DNA from: an uncultured Spirochaetales bacterium
GTDB taxonomy: Bacteria; UBP6; UBA1177
Assembly (NCBI GenBank): GCA_902780365.1
Contig: CACZFE010000157.1
Location: 1 to 5,842, forward strand
Direction of reading: 5' to 3'
DNA length: 5,842 nucleotides
The notes beneath the pieces were generated by a model, which was not told the DNA's origin, searched no databases, and worked only from the letters and a program-made list of their open reading frames with translations. The translations under genes and the position numbers were made by a program. Positions 1 through 5,627 of this stretch are shown here, one piece after another (within the stretch, counting starts at the first letter, position 1; the number at the start of each line of letters is the position of its first letter).

Positions 1-521
1 CGCTTTTTGCAGTTTCGGGCATCAACAAAGGAGGAAATTTAGGCGACGATCTCACTTATTCCGGAACCGTTTCGGCGGCGATGGAGGCTTTTTACCACGG
101 TATTACTTCGTTTGCCGTTTCGCTTTATATCACCGATTTTGCGGCATTTAAAAACGAGACTTTCGCAATCTGTGCCGATTTCTTTTTTGACGATATTCTG
201 CCTGAAATTGAAAAAGTTGTAGGAAAAACGGAGCTCTACAGCAAGCCGCGGCTTTTCAACATCAATATTCCCGAAACAATAGCGGTCTCTAAAAAAGTGC
301 CTGTAAAATGGGCTCCTTTCGGCAAAAGGCTTTACGGCGGCGATGTTGTCAAAAGGGTCGATCCTCGCGGAAAAGAGTATGTCTGGATCGGCGGGAACCA
401 GTTCTCGTTCGCTGATATAGAAGGGAGTGACTGCTGTGAAATCCAGCGCGGCTGCGCGACGGTAACTCCTGTCTCTCTTGATTTCACTGATTATGAAATT
501 TTTAATAAAATCAAGGTGTAA
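1..521 (+). CDS. surE: 5'/3'-nucleotidase SurE, C-terminal part (5' end outside window)
   Basis: SurE is a metal-dependent cytoplasmic phosphatase that dephosphorylates nucleoside 5'- and 3'-monophosphates and is linked to stationary-phase survival. The frame is open from base 3 to the TAA at 519-521, giving 172 visible residues. The family signature is plain at the left edge: VSGINKGGNLGDD followed by LTYSGTVSAAMEA. The Asn of SGIN is the family's metal ligand; the N-terminal DD ligand pair would lie upstream of the window. The tail (GCATVTPVSLDFTDY) matches the usual SurE ending, which has a TP..D.TDY pattern. By comparison with family members of about 250 residues, roughly 80-90 N-terminal residues are missing. 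The ATG at 81 is internal and not the start. The next gene begins 1 bp after the stop, so the two are probably co-transcribed. Identification is strong. Confidence 0.93.
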   Translation, partial: LFAVSGINKGGNLGDDLTYSGTVSAAMEAFYHGITSFAVSLYITDFAAFKNETFAICADFFFDDILPEIEKVVGKTELYSKPRLFNINIPETIAVSKKVPVKWAPFGKRLYGGDVVKRVDPRGKEYVWIGGNQFSFADIEGSDCCEIQRGCATVTPVSLDFTDYEIFNKIKV

Positions 522-522
522 A

Positions 523-1482
523 ATGGAAAAACTTACTTTTAAGGAAGCGTTTATGGCTACTCCTGGACCAAATTCATGGAAAGAGGCTGTAGTTCTTGCA
601 ATAAAAGGGCTCTGCATGGGTGCAGCGAATGTTATTCCAGGTGTTTCGGGCGGTACGATCGCGCTTATTGCCGGAATTTATGAAAAGCTGCTGGCTGCGA
701 TCAAGTCTTTTGATTCAGTGTGCGTGAAAAAGCTCCTTTCCTTTGATTTCAAAGGGGCTGTTGCACATCTTCATACGCGTTTTCTTGCGGCTCTTTTCTT
801 CGGAGTCGCTGTCGCCATAGTTTCTCTGGCGCATGTCATGAAGTTTTTGCTCAACGAGTGCCCGGAGCCGACATACAGCCTTTTTTACGGTCTTATCGCA
901 GCTTCGATTTATGTTGTCGGCAAAACGATAAAATGGAAAATTCCTGAAGTAATTTCAATACTTGCCGGAACTGTTGCCGCATATTTTCTGGTCGGACTTA
1001 TACCGGTTGAGACTCCTGACGGTCTCTGGTTCATATTCCTTTGCGGTGTCTTCAGCATCTGCGCGATGATTCTGCCCGGCATAAGCGGTGCCTTCATTCT
1101 GCTCGTCCTCAAAAAATACGAATACATCATGGAAGCTGTGAAAAATCCGTTCAGTCTCAACAGTATGCTGGTAATTATCGTTTTCTGCATCGGCTGCGGT
1201 GCTGGACTTGTAGGTTTTTCGCGCTTTTTCAACTGGCTTCTCAATAAATGGCACTCTGTTACGCTCGCATTCCTTACCGGTCTTATGGCTGGTTCGCTAC
1301 GCAGTATCTGGCCGTGGAAAGGGGAAGCGATCGTTGAAATGGTCGGAGGAAAAGAGAAGATCGTTTCGCAGGCCAATGTTTTTCCTGCTGAATTCGGCGG
1401 ATATTTTTTTCTCTGCATCGCACTTATGATCGTCGGGATTGTTTCGATCGTCGTTCTTGACAGAATGTCTGAAAAACATTAG
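523..1482 (+). CDS. DUF368 family membrane protein (PopT-like polyprenyl-phosphate translocase)
   Basis: Predicted polytopic inner-membrane protein of 319 residues. Two related signature segments, IPGVSGGTIALI (38-49) and LPGISGAFILLV (184-195), form the internal repeat typical of DUF368. A conserved LTGLMAGSLRSIWPWK segment lies at 251-266 and a final membrane helix at about 294-311. Some DUF368 members (PopT) have been reported to return undecaprenyl phosphate across the cytoplasmic membrane for envelope polymer synthesis; that role here is inference from family. The ATG at 523 follows an AAGGTG at 513-518 inside the end of surE. An in-frame ATG at 553 (309 residues, MATPGPNSW) has a better-spaced AAGGAAG and is a real alternative. 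The ATG at 478 would overlap surE by 44 bases and is unlikely. The protein ends 22 bp before the RNase PH start. Family assignment is firm; the exact start is not. Confidence 0.88.
   Translation: MEKLTFKEAFMATPGPNSWKEAVVLAIKGLCMGAANVIPGVSGGTIALIAGIYEKLLAAIKSFDSVCVKKLLSFDFKGAVAHLHTRFLAALFFGVAVAIVSLAHVMKFLLNECPEPTYSLFYGLIAASIYVVGKTIKWKIPEVISILAGTVAAYFLVGLIPVETPDGLWFIFLCGVFSICAMILPGISGAFILLVLKKYEYIMEAVKNPFSLNSMLVIIVFCIGCGAGLVGFSRFFNWLLNKWHSVTLAFLTGLMAGSLRSIWPWKGEAIVEMVGGKEKIVSQANVFPAEFGGYFFLCIALMIVGIVSIVVLDRMSEKH
541..547 (+). promoter_or_regulatory. Shine-Dalgarno-like AAGGAAG before alternative DUF368 start
   Basis: AAGGAAG sits 5 bases before the in-frame ATG at 553. The upstream candidate start at 523 has AAGGTG with a 4-base spacer. 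The better-spaced site makes 553 a credible true start, shortening the DUF368 protein by ten residues and placing its N-terminus closer to the first membrane segment. It could also be chance within coding sequence. Confidence 0.35.
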
Positions 1483-1504
1483 TAATTTTTATATTCGGAG
1501 AGCC

Positions 1505-2185
1505 ATGAGAGAACATTCTTTCATAACAGATTATCTTAAAAATCCTTATTCGTCGGTTCTTTCGGTTTCGGGAAATACGAAGGTCATAACTGCGCTTTCA
1601 CTTGATATGAAAGTTCCTCCGCACGTCAAAAGCGGCGGCTGGCTTACTGCTGAATATTCGCTTCTTCCAGGTTCGACAAATGTCAGAAGTGCCCGCGAGA
1701 GAAGCAAAATTTCAGGAAGAACCGCTGAAATCCAGCGCCTTATCGGGCGTTCGCTCAGAATGGCTGTCGATCTGGAGAAGATCCCCGGGATCACGATGCT
1801 TATTGACTGTGATGTTCTTGAGGCTGACGGCGGAACGCGCACCGCTTCTGTAAACGGCGGAATGCTTGCGGTCGCCATTGCCTGCAGAAAACTGGCCGAC
1901 GAGGGGATCGTTCCCGAAAATCCGCTTAAAAACTGGATCGGGGCGATAAGCGGCGGAGTTATCGACGGCAAGGTCGTTATGGATCTTGATTACGAAAAAG
2001 ATTCGCGTGCTGACACAGATTTTAATTTTGTCTTTTCTGAAAACGGCAATATAATCGAACTTCAGGGAACTGCCGAAAGGGTTCCGCTTGACGAAGGCAG
2101 GTTCTTTGAACTACTGAAGGAAGCACGCATTTGCGTGAAAGATATTATTGCTGAAATGAAATCAATAGCAGGTTTTACAAAATGA
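1505..2185 (+). CDS. rph: Ribonuclease PH, short N-terminus
   Basis: RNase PH is a phosphate-dependent 3'-to-5' exoribonuclease that trims the 3' ends of tRNA precursors, normally as a ring-shaped hexamer. The 226-residue product carries the family hallmarks: GRTAEIQRLIGRSLR at 71-85, DCDVLEADGGTRTAS at 101-115, the acidic MDLDYEKDS at 159-167, and LQGTAE at 187-192. R72, T111 and R112 correspond by my alignment to the phosphate-binding R86, T125 and R126 of the E. coli enzyme. The start chosen has GGAG at 1497-1500. A longer in-frame start at 1439 would lie inside the DUF368 gene and adds nothing family-like. Compared with E. coli Rph the N-terminus is about ten residues shorter, and the usual RPxGR motif is reduced to MREHS. 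A further gap of about four residues falls before GRTAEIQ. The stop overlaps the next start as ATGA, implying translational coupling to the DAHP synthase gene. Confidence 0.93.
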   Translation: MREHSFITDYLKNPYSSVLSVSGNTKVITALSLDMKVPPHVKSGGWLTAEYSLLPGSTNVRSARERSKISGRTAEIQRLIGRSLRMAVDLEKIPGITMLIDCDVLEADGGTRTASVNGGMLAVAIACRKLADEGIVPENPLKNWIGAISGGVIDGKVVMDLDYEKDSRADTDFNFVFSENGNIIELQGTAERVPLDEGRFFELLKEARICVKDIIAEMKSIAGFTK

Positions 2186-3192
2186 TCATTGTTGTAAAAA
2201 AAGGGACGAAAGAGGAATTTATTGACAATATAAAAGACACCTTGCTTGCGAACGGTATGACGTTCTATGTTCTGCAAGGTTCAAGTTACGTGCTTATTCC
2301 TGTTGCCGGAGATCTTACGACTTCGGATATGGGACGTTTCAGATCTTTAAAGGGTGTCGAGCGGATAATCAATATATCCAAACCATATTTCATGGTTTCG
2401 AAGCATTATCGTGAGAAGAGCATAGTCGATTTGGGTGACGGAATCGATATCGGCAGTGATTTTACAGTGATTTCAGGGCCTTGCAGCGTTGAAAGCGCTG
2501 ATTCGCTTGACAAAATAGCAGCTTTTCTTTCAGGTCTTGGTGTTAAAATTCTTCGCGGCGGCACATTTAAAATGAGAACTTCGCCTTATTCTTTCCAGGG
2601 GCTTGGAGAAAACGGTGTTAAGATTCTTAACGAGACTGCAGGCAGATATAACATGAAGACTATTTCGGAAATAGTCGATGTCAGACACATAGATCTTTTC
2701 GAGCAGTATATCGACATCATTCAGGTCGGAGCGAGAAACATGATGAATTTCGCGCTTCTTAAAGAACTCGGAAAAAGCAGCAAGCCGATCCTTCTCAAAC
2801 GTTCGGCAAATGCTACTATAGAGGAATTCCTGTCGAGCGCCGAATACATCATGGCTGAAGGAAACGAAAACATAATTCTGTGCGAGCGCGGGATCACTTC
2901 TTTTGACGATTCCACCAGAAGCCTTGTGAATATTGCGGCTATTCCGATAATTAAAGAGCAGACACATCTCCCGGTTATTCTTGACCCGTCGCACAGTGTA
3001 GGCAGTTTCAAATATGTACCGCAGGTTTCCGAAGCGGCTGTCGTTTTAGGAGCTGACGGTCTTATCGTTGAAACTCACTACAACCCGACAAACGCCCTTT
3101 CGGACGGATATCAGTCGCTTAATTTCAATCATTTCGAATCAATGTATAAGAAAGTTCTCAAACTCTGTGAATTCAAGAAAGAAAATCTGTAG
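2182..3192 (+). CDS. aroF: 3-deoxy-7-phosphoheptulonate (DAHP) synthase, type I-beta
   Basis: Catalyses condensation of phosphoenolpyruvate with erythrose 4-phosphate to DAHP, the first step of the shikimate pathway to aromatic amino acids and chorismate; cytoplasmic. The 336-residue protein has an N-terminal ferredoxin-like/ACT-like regulatory domain (about 1-70) and a TIM-barrel catalytic domain from about 90. This is the layout of the Thermotoga-type enzyme, in which the N-domain mediates feedback inhibition. Visible motifs are SGPCSVES (98-105), KMRTSPYSFQGLG (130-142), LLKR (204-207), DPSHSVG (268-274) and GLIVETHYNP (293-302). The expected metal ligands are present as C101, H271, E297 and D308, so it should be active. 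No chorismate mutase domain is fused. The ATG lies in the ATGA overlap with rph, and only a weak AGG is seen upstream, so translation probably depends on coupling. The symbol follows common usage for this subtype. It ends 3 bp from the stop of the convergent gene. Confidence 0.94.
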   Translation: MIIVVKKGTKEEFIDNIKDTLLANGMTFYVLQGSSYVLIPVAGDLTTSDMGRFRSLKGVERIINISKPYFMVSKHYREKSIVDLGDGIDIGSDFTVISGPCSVESADSLDKIAAFLSGLGVKILRGGTFKMRTSPYSFQGLGENGVKILNETAGRYNMKTISEIVDVRHIDLFEQYIDIIQVGARNMMNFALLKELGKSSKPILLKRSANATIEEFLSSAEYIMAEGNENIILCERGITSFDDSTRSLVNIAAIPIIKEQTHLPVILDPSHSVGSFKYVPQVSEAAVVLGADGLIVETHYNPTNALSDGYQSLNFNHFESMYKKVLKLCEFKKENL

Positions 3193-3195
3193 TTT

Positions 3196-3726
3196 TTAGT
3201 GATTTTTCGGTTTCGGTCTTGGCGGAGGCGGGAGAATTCCTGGATTTTCGTCGATTATGCCGTTGCAGTTGTTGTCGAGTCTGTCGAAATATTCGTAAGC
3301 ACCGGGGTAAATCGCCGGATTGTTGTCGTTGCAGTCTCCTGTTTTTTCGGCGCTGAAAAGCCCTGAAGGTTTGCAGAGACATTTGCTGTCGTCGCCGATG
3401 CCGAATCCGTCGCCGTCACTGTCGCGATAAAACGGCCTGCAGTCAGCTATATTTTCTCCCTCATCAACTTCTCCGTTGCAGTTGTCGTCAATGCCGTTGC
3501 ATATTTCTCTTGCTTCCGGATGCACTTTAGGATTGTTGTCGTTGCAGTCGCCGCCTTTGCGTGAATATCCGGTCTGGATATCTTCGTCTGAGCAGTCGTA
3601 GTCGAAAATCTCTTTTTCGCCGCCGAATCCGTCGCCGTCACGGTCGATGAATAGGATGCATTTCGCGGAAACAGTGAAAAAACAGCTTAAAACAGCGAAA
3701 AATAGAAAAGATTCTGCTGATTTCAT
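3196..3726 (-). CDS. Secreted protein with two MopE-type metal-binding / thrombospondin-3-like units
   Basis: A 176-residue exported protein. The N-terminus has a signal peptide: a lysine at 2, a hydrophobic core at about 7-18, and a likely signal peptidase I site after VSA at 21. The mature part has two related units of about 71-74 residues. Each has an acidic loop (DRDGDGFGG at 28-36; DSDGDGFGIGD at 102-112) resembling calcium-binding thrombospondin type 3 or EF-hand loops. Each then has GDCNDNNP (59-66; 130-137) and a putative metal-binding MopE-type block (CNGIDDNCNGEVDE at 76-89; DRLDNNCNGIIDE at 148-160). The second block lost one cysteine: C76 aligns with F147. The C-terminus is proline-rich and basic (LPPPPRPKPKNH). 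Binding of Ca2+ or another metal outside the cytoplasm is inferred from family, and no specific function is known. Its ATG overlaps the upstream gene's TGA. AAGG at 3735-3738 is the ribosome site. Confidence 0.85.
   Translation of the reverse strand: MKSAESFLFFAVLSCFFTVSAKCILFIDRDGDGFGGEKEIFDYDCSDEDIQTGYSRKGGDCNDNNPKVHPEAREICNGIDDNCNGEVDEGENIADCRPFYRDSDGDGFGIGDDSKCLCKPSGLFSAEKTGDCNDNNPAIYPGAYEYFDRLDNNCNGIIDENPGILPPPPRPKPKNH
3317..3641 (-). repeat. Internal DNA repeat of the MopE-like gene
   Basis: Two exact 20-bp matches reveal a duplicated coding unit. One motif is at 3317-3336 and 3530-3549 (GGATTGTTGTCGTTGCAGTC on the plus strand), encoding GDCNDNNP. Another is at 3400-3419 and 3622-3641 (GCCGAATCCGTCGCCGTCAC), encoding the DGDGFG loop. 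The offsets are 213 and 222 bp, both multiples of three, so the duplication is in frame. Sequence between these motifs has diverged, which fits an old tandem duplication kept by selection on metal-binding residues rather than a recent one. Confidence 0.8.
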
Positions 3727-4160
3727 TTTTTTGCCTTCGTCTGTTCAAATTTAATATTTTCGAGGCGTTTTTTTGCCCACTCTTTTTTGCGCTCAATAGC
3801 GAGATATTCGAGAAGTTCTTCTGCAGTATTGAAAATTTTTCCTTCGAGTCTTTTGATGCTGTCGAAGTGACATCCGTCCTCTTCAGGCGGATAGTCGCGG
3901 CATAAATCGGGACGCGCTTCGTAGATCGTGCATTTGTTTGATTCGTTGAGGTTGTCACACTTTCCCATTACGAGGATCGACCAGAAGTGTCCGTTTTTCA
4001 GAATTTTTATGTTCGGGTTGAAAAGCCACCAGATTATTTCGTCAAAACGGTCTTCTGAACGAGGTTCCTTCTCGATGTCGATCGTGACATAGCGGCAGCA
4101 CATCCCGTTGCAGAAACGACAATCGTCACCGTTAAAGTACATTTCCTGCTTTTTTGTCAT
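3723..4160 (-). CDS. YkgJ-type cysteine-cluster protein (CxxCxxxCC)
   Basis: A 145-residue cytoplasmic protein with the cysteine arrangement of the YkgJ / Fe-S or zinc-binding CxxCxxCC family. It has C14-x2-C17-x3-C21-C22 near the N-terminus (CRFCNGMCC). A second group at C68, C77 and C87 lies in the typical context KCTIYEARPDLCRDYP (76-91), with a further C97. The eight cysteines presumably bind a metal centre; neither the metal nor the reaction is known for most of the family. The last third (about 110-145) is a charged, lysine- and glutamate-rich helix with no recognisable domain. The ATG at 4160 has AGG at 4165-4167, overlapping the end of the displaced mraY reading frame; an internal Met at residue 7 lacks a usable spacer. 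It starts 2 bp after the original mraY stop, and its TGA overlaps the ATG of the secreted metal-binding gene, so all three are probably one transcript. Confidence 0.85.
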   Translation of the reverse strand: MTKKQEMYFNGDDCRFCNGMCCRYVTIDIEKEPRSEDRFDEIIWWLFNPNIKILKNGHFWSILVMGKCDNLNESNKCTIYEARPDLCRDYPPEEDGCHFDSIKRLEGKIFNTAEELLEYLAIERKKEWAKKRLENIKFEQTKAKK

Positions 4161-4162
4161 AA

Positions 4163-4360
4163 CTACCTGAATTTAATGGTTATAAGTGCAAGCGCTGCCA
4201 TGATCGCGCTGATGATCCAGAACCTTGTGACGATCTTTGCTTCAGCCATTCCCTGGTGCTGGTAATGATGGTGCAGCGGCGCGCGGTATAGGATCCTTCG
4301 GTGCATCTTGAAACCGATATTTTCCTGCACGAAAGTCGATGTGATTTCGATTACAAAAAT
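4163..4360 (-). pseudogene. mraY: Out-of-frame 3' remnant of mraY (C-terminal 65 codons)
   Basis: Starting directly at the point where the mraY frame fails, the -1 frame encodes the missing MraY C-terminus. It begins IFVIEITSTFVQENIGFKMH, continues with RRILYRAPLHHHYQHQG and TRFWIISAIM, and ends TIKFR before a TAG at 4163-4165. The APLHHH histidine cluster and RFWI segment are conserved landmarks of MraY, so this is clearly the continuation of the same gene. No start codon or ribosome site of its own suggests separate translation. Between the LGGTMG of the intact part and IFVIE here only 14 bases remain, where I recall about 17 residues (51 bases) in other MraY proteins. This suggests a loss of about 37 bp rather than a single-base slip. 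A restored gene would be about 1095 bp, the usual MraY length. Confidence 0.82.
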
Positions 4361-5220
4361 CGCTCTGCGGCTGTTCCCATTGTTCCGCCTAAGAAAAGGC
4401 TTCCCATGTCGCCCATGAAAACTTCGGCAGGATGGGAGTTGAACCAGAGAAATCCGATTCCTGCTCCGACTATTGCACCGCAGAAAACGGCGATCTCACC
4501 GCTTCCTGGAATGTATTCGTAAAGCAGGTGCTGTGCCTGAATCTTGTTGCCGACGATGTATGCGAAAACACCGAGAACGATGAATACGAAAACCGAAGGA
4601 ACGATCGTGAGACCGTCCATTCCGTCTGCGAAGTTGACCGCGTTCGCCGAGTAAACGATGATAAAGACTATCCAGAGGAACGTGAGGACTGTTGAGCTGA
4701 ATATGAAACCTTTGAAAAACGGCAACTGGAAGGCGTTCGCTACATCTGGCGGAAGAGGGGAAATGTCGGGTAGAAGGACGAAAACGGCGAGCAGAACGCC
4801 GAAAAGGATCTGGATCGTGTATTTCGCAAAGCGCGAAAGCCCTTCGTCGGCATCCTTTCCCTTGATCTTCTTGTAGTCGTCGATTGCTCCGAAAACAGCA
4901 AACCATACTGCGCTCGCAAGAAGTGCCCAGATAAACGGGTTGGCAAGGTCGCACCAGAGCAGGGCACTGCCGATCCCGGTAATGAAAATCAGGATTCCGC
5001 CCATCATCGGTGTCCCGGTTTTTTTCTGCGAGTTTATTTCGCCGTAAGAACGTTCGAACGAACGGAAACCGTGTCTGTAAAGAGCGTTGATAAGAGGTCT
5101 GCCGATAATCAGCGAGAGGAAAAACGCCGTGACGAAAGCAGTCAGAGTCCTCGAGGAGAGGTATTTGAAGACCGCAAGTCCGCCGGTCTCCAAAGCCGAT
5201 TTGAAAATCGCGTATATCAT
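4351..5220 (-). CDS. mraY: Phospho-N-acetylmuramoyl-pentapeptide transferase MraY, C-terminally truncated by frameshift
   Basis: MraY is the essential integral-membrane enzyme that transfers phospho-MurNAc-pentapeptide from UDP to undecaprenyl phosphate, making lipid I. This frame gives 289 residues where about 360 are usual. Conserved motifs are KKTGTPMMGG (66-75), GAIDDYKK with D114 and D115 (111-118), NAVNFADGMDGL (193-204) and FNSHPAEVFMGDMGSL with D271 (260-275). These match the catalytic aspartates of the family. The protein then runs GGTMGTAAERFL and stops at TAA (4351-4353), while the rest of MraY follows in the -1 frame. As written it lacks the last membrane helices and the HHH motif and should be inactive. 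The start is well supported by AGGAGA at 5228-5233 and by the ATGA overlap with the upstream gene. Since the gene is normally essential, a sequencing or assembly error, or a second copy elsewhere, should be considered before real loss. Confidence 0.9.
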   Translation of the reverse strand: MIYAIFKSALETGGLAVFKYLSSRTLTAFVTAFFLSLIIGRPLINALYRHGFRSFERSYGEINSQKKTGTPMMGGILIFITGIGSALLWCDLANPFIWALLASAVWFAVFGAIDDYKKIKGKDADEGLSRFAKYTIQILFGVLLAVFVLLPDISPLPPDVANAFQLPFFKGFIFSSTVLTFLWIVFIIVYSANAVNFADGMDGLTIVPSVFVFIVLGVFAYIVGNKIQAQHLLYEYIPGSGEIAVFCGAIVGAGIGFLWFNSHPAEVFMGDMGSLFLGGTMGTAAERFL

Positions 5221-5627
5221 TGTTTTTTCTCCTGAATAAGTTCGATTACCGAATTGTAGTGCTTTTTCAGTTCGTATTCGGTCGTATAGCCGTTACTTGT
5301 TATCAGAATTTTGTCAGCTTCTTCGGCAGCTTTCTTTTTGTCAAGGACTCCTCTTCTGATGAGGATCTCGAATGCCTGAAATATCGCGCTTCTGACTTTC
5401 CAGACGGCATCGAAATAGAGTCTTGAGAAGTTCCCGAGCAGTTTTTCCGTATCTTCCGCGATCTGTGCCGCAGCAAGGATCGCTTCACTTCTGACTTCAA
5501 AACAATGGTCTGACATATTTTTGAAAAGCATTTCCATGAATTTCCCGCGCTCGTTTTCGCTGAGACCGAAGCGTTTTGCAAATATGGGAACGCATTTTTC
5601 CGCGGAAAAAGCTGCGAAACAGCATAT
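5217..5627 (-). CDS. HEAT-repeat-like protein, C-terminal fragment (5' end lost at junction)
   Basis: Not assignable to a named family. About 135 C-terminal residues are visible. They show amphipathic helix pairs of HEAT/armadillo type: HCFEVRSEAILAAAQIAED, then a second helix pair with AVWKVRSAIFQAFEILIRRG, each with the VRS.A pattern common in such repeats. A charged helical tail ends in IELIQEKKQ. Such solenoids usually bind other proteins, but no partner or reaction can be inferred. The minus-strand frame remains open to 5834. Upstream of about 5645, however, it is antisense to a tyrosine recombinase on the plus strand, so those extra residues are spurious and the true N-terminus is absent. 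The upper boundary given is approximate. Its TGA overlaps the mraY ATG, so the gene is translationally coupled to mraY. Confidence 0.6.
   Translation of the reverse strand: MCCFAAFSAEKCVPIFAKRFGLSENERGKFMEMLFKNMSDHCFEVRSEAILAAAQIAEDTEKLLGNFSRLYFDAVWKVRSAIFQAFEILIRRGVLDKKKAAEEADKILITSNGYTTEYELKKHYNSVIELIQEKKQ
5228..5233 (-). promoter_or_regulatory. Ribosome binding site of mraY
   Basis: AGGAGA on the minus strand lies 7 bases before the mraY ATG (5218-5220), inside the end of the HEAT-like gene. It is the strongest Shine-Dalgarno match noticed in the window. It fixes the mraY start and suggests mraY can be translated independently of coupling. Confidence 0.7.

Noticed and set aside
39..617. 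Long minus-strand open frame opposite surE
   Set aside because: It is antisense to the SurE coding sequence, with no family motifs or ribosome site.
909..1418. Minus-strand open frame opposite the DUF368 gene
   Set aside because: It is a shadow of a well-supported membrane protein gene; its product is of arbitrary composition.
3181..3207. Bidirectional terminator between the DAHP synthase and MopE-like genes
   Set aside because: The pairing is only six AT-rich base pairs with a 13-base loop; too weak to call.
3658..3664. Lipobox at the cysteine (residue 23) of the secreted protein
   Set aside because: The sequence before Cys is VSAK; lysine at -1 does not fit a lipobox. Signal peptidase I cleavage after VSA fits better.
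4351..4362. Programmed -1 frameshift at A TTT TTG followed by TAA in mraY
   Set aside because: The heptamer is not a true X XXY YYZ slippery site. MraY is not known to be made by frameshifting, and the conserved segment is also about 12 residues short, which slippage would not explain.
4301..4522. Plus-strand open frame opposite mraY
   Set aside because: It is antisense to conserved MraY motifs and has no independent support.
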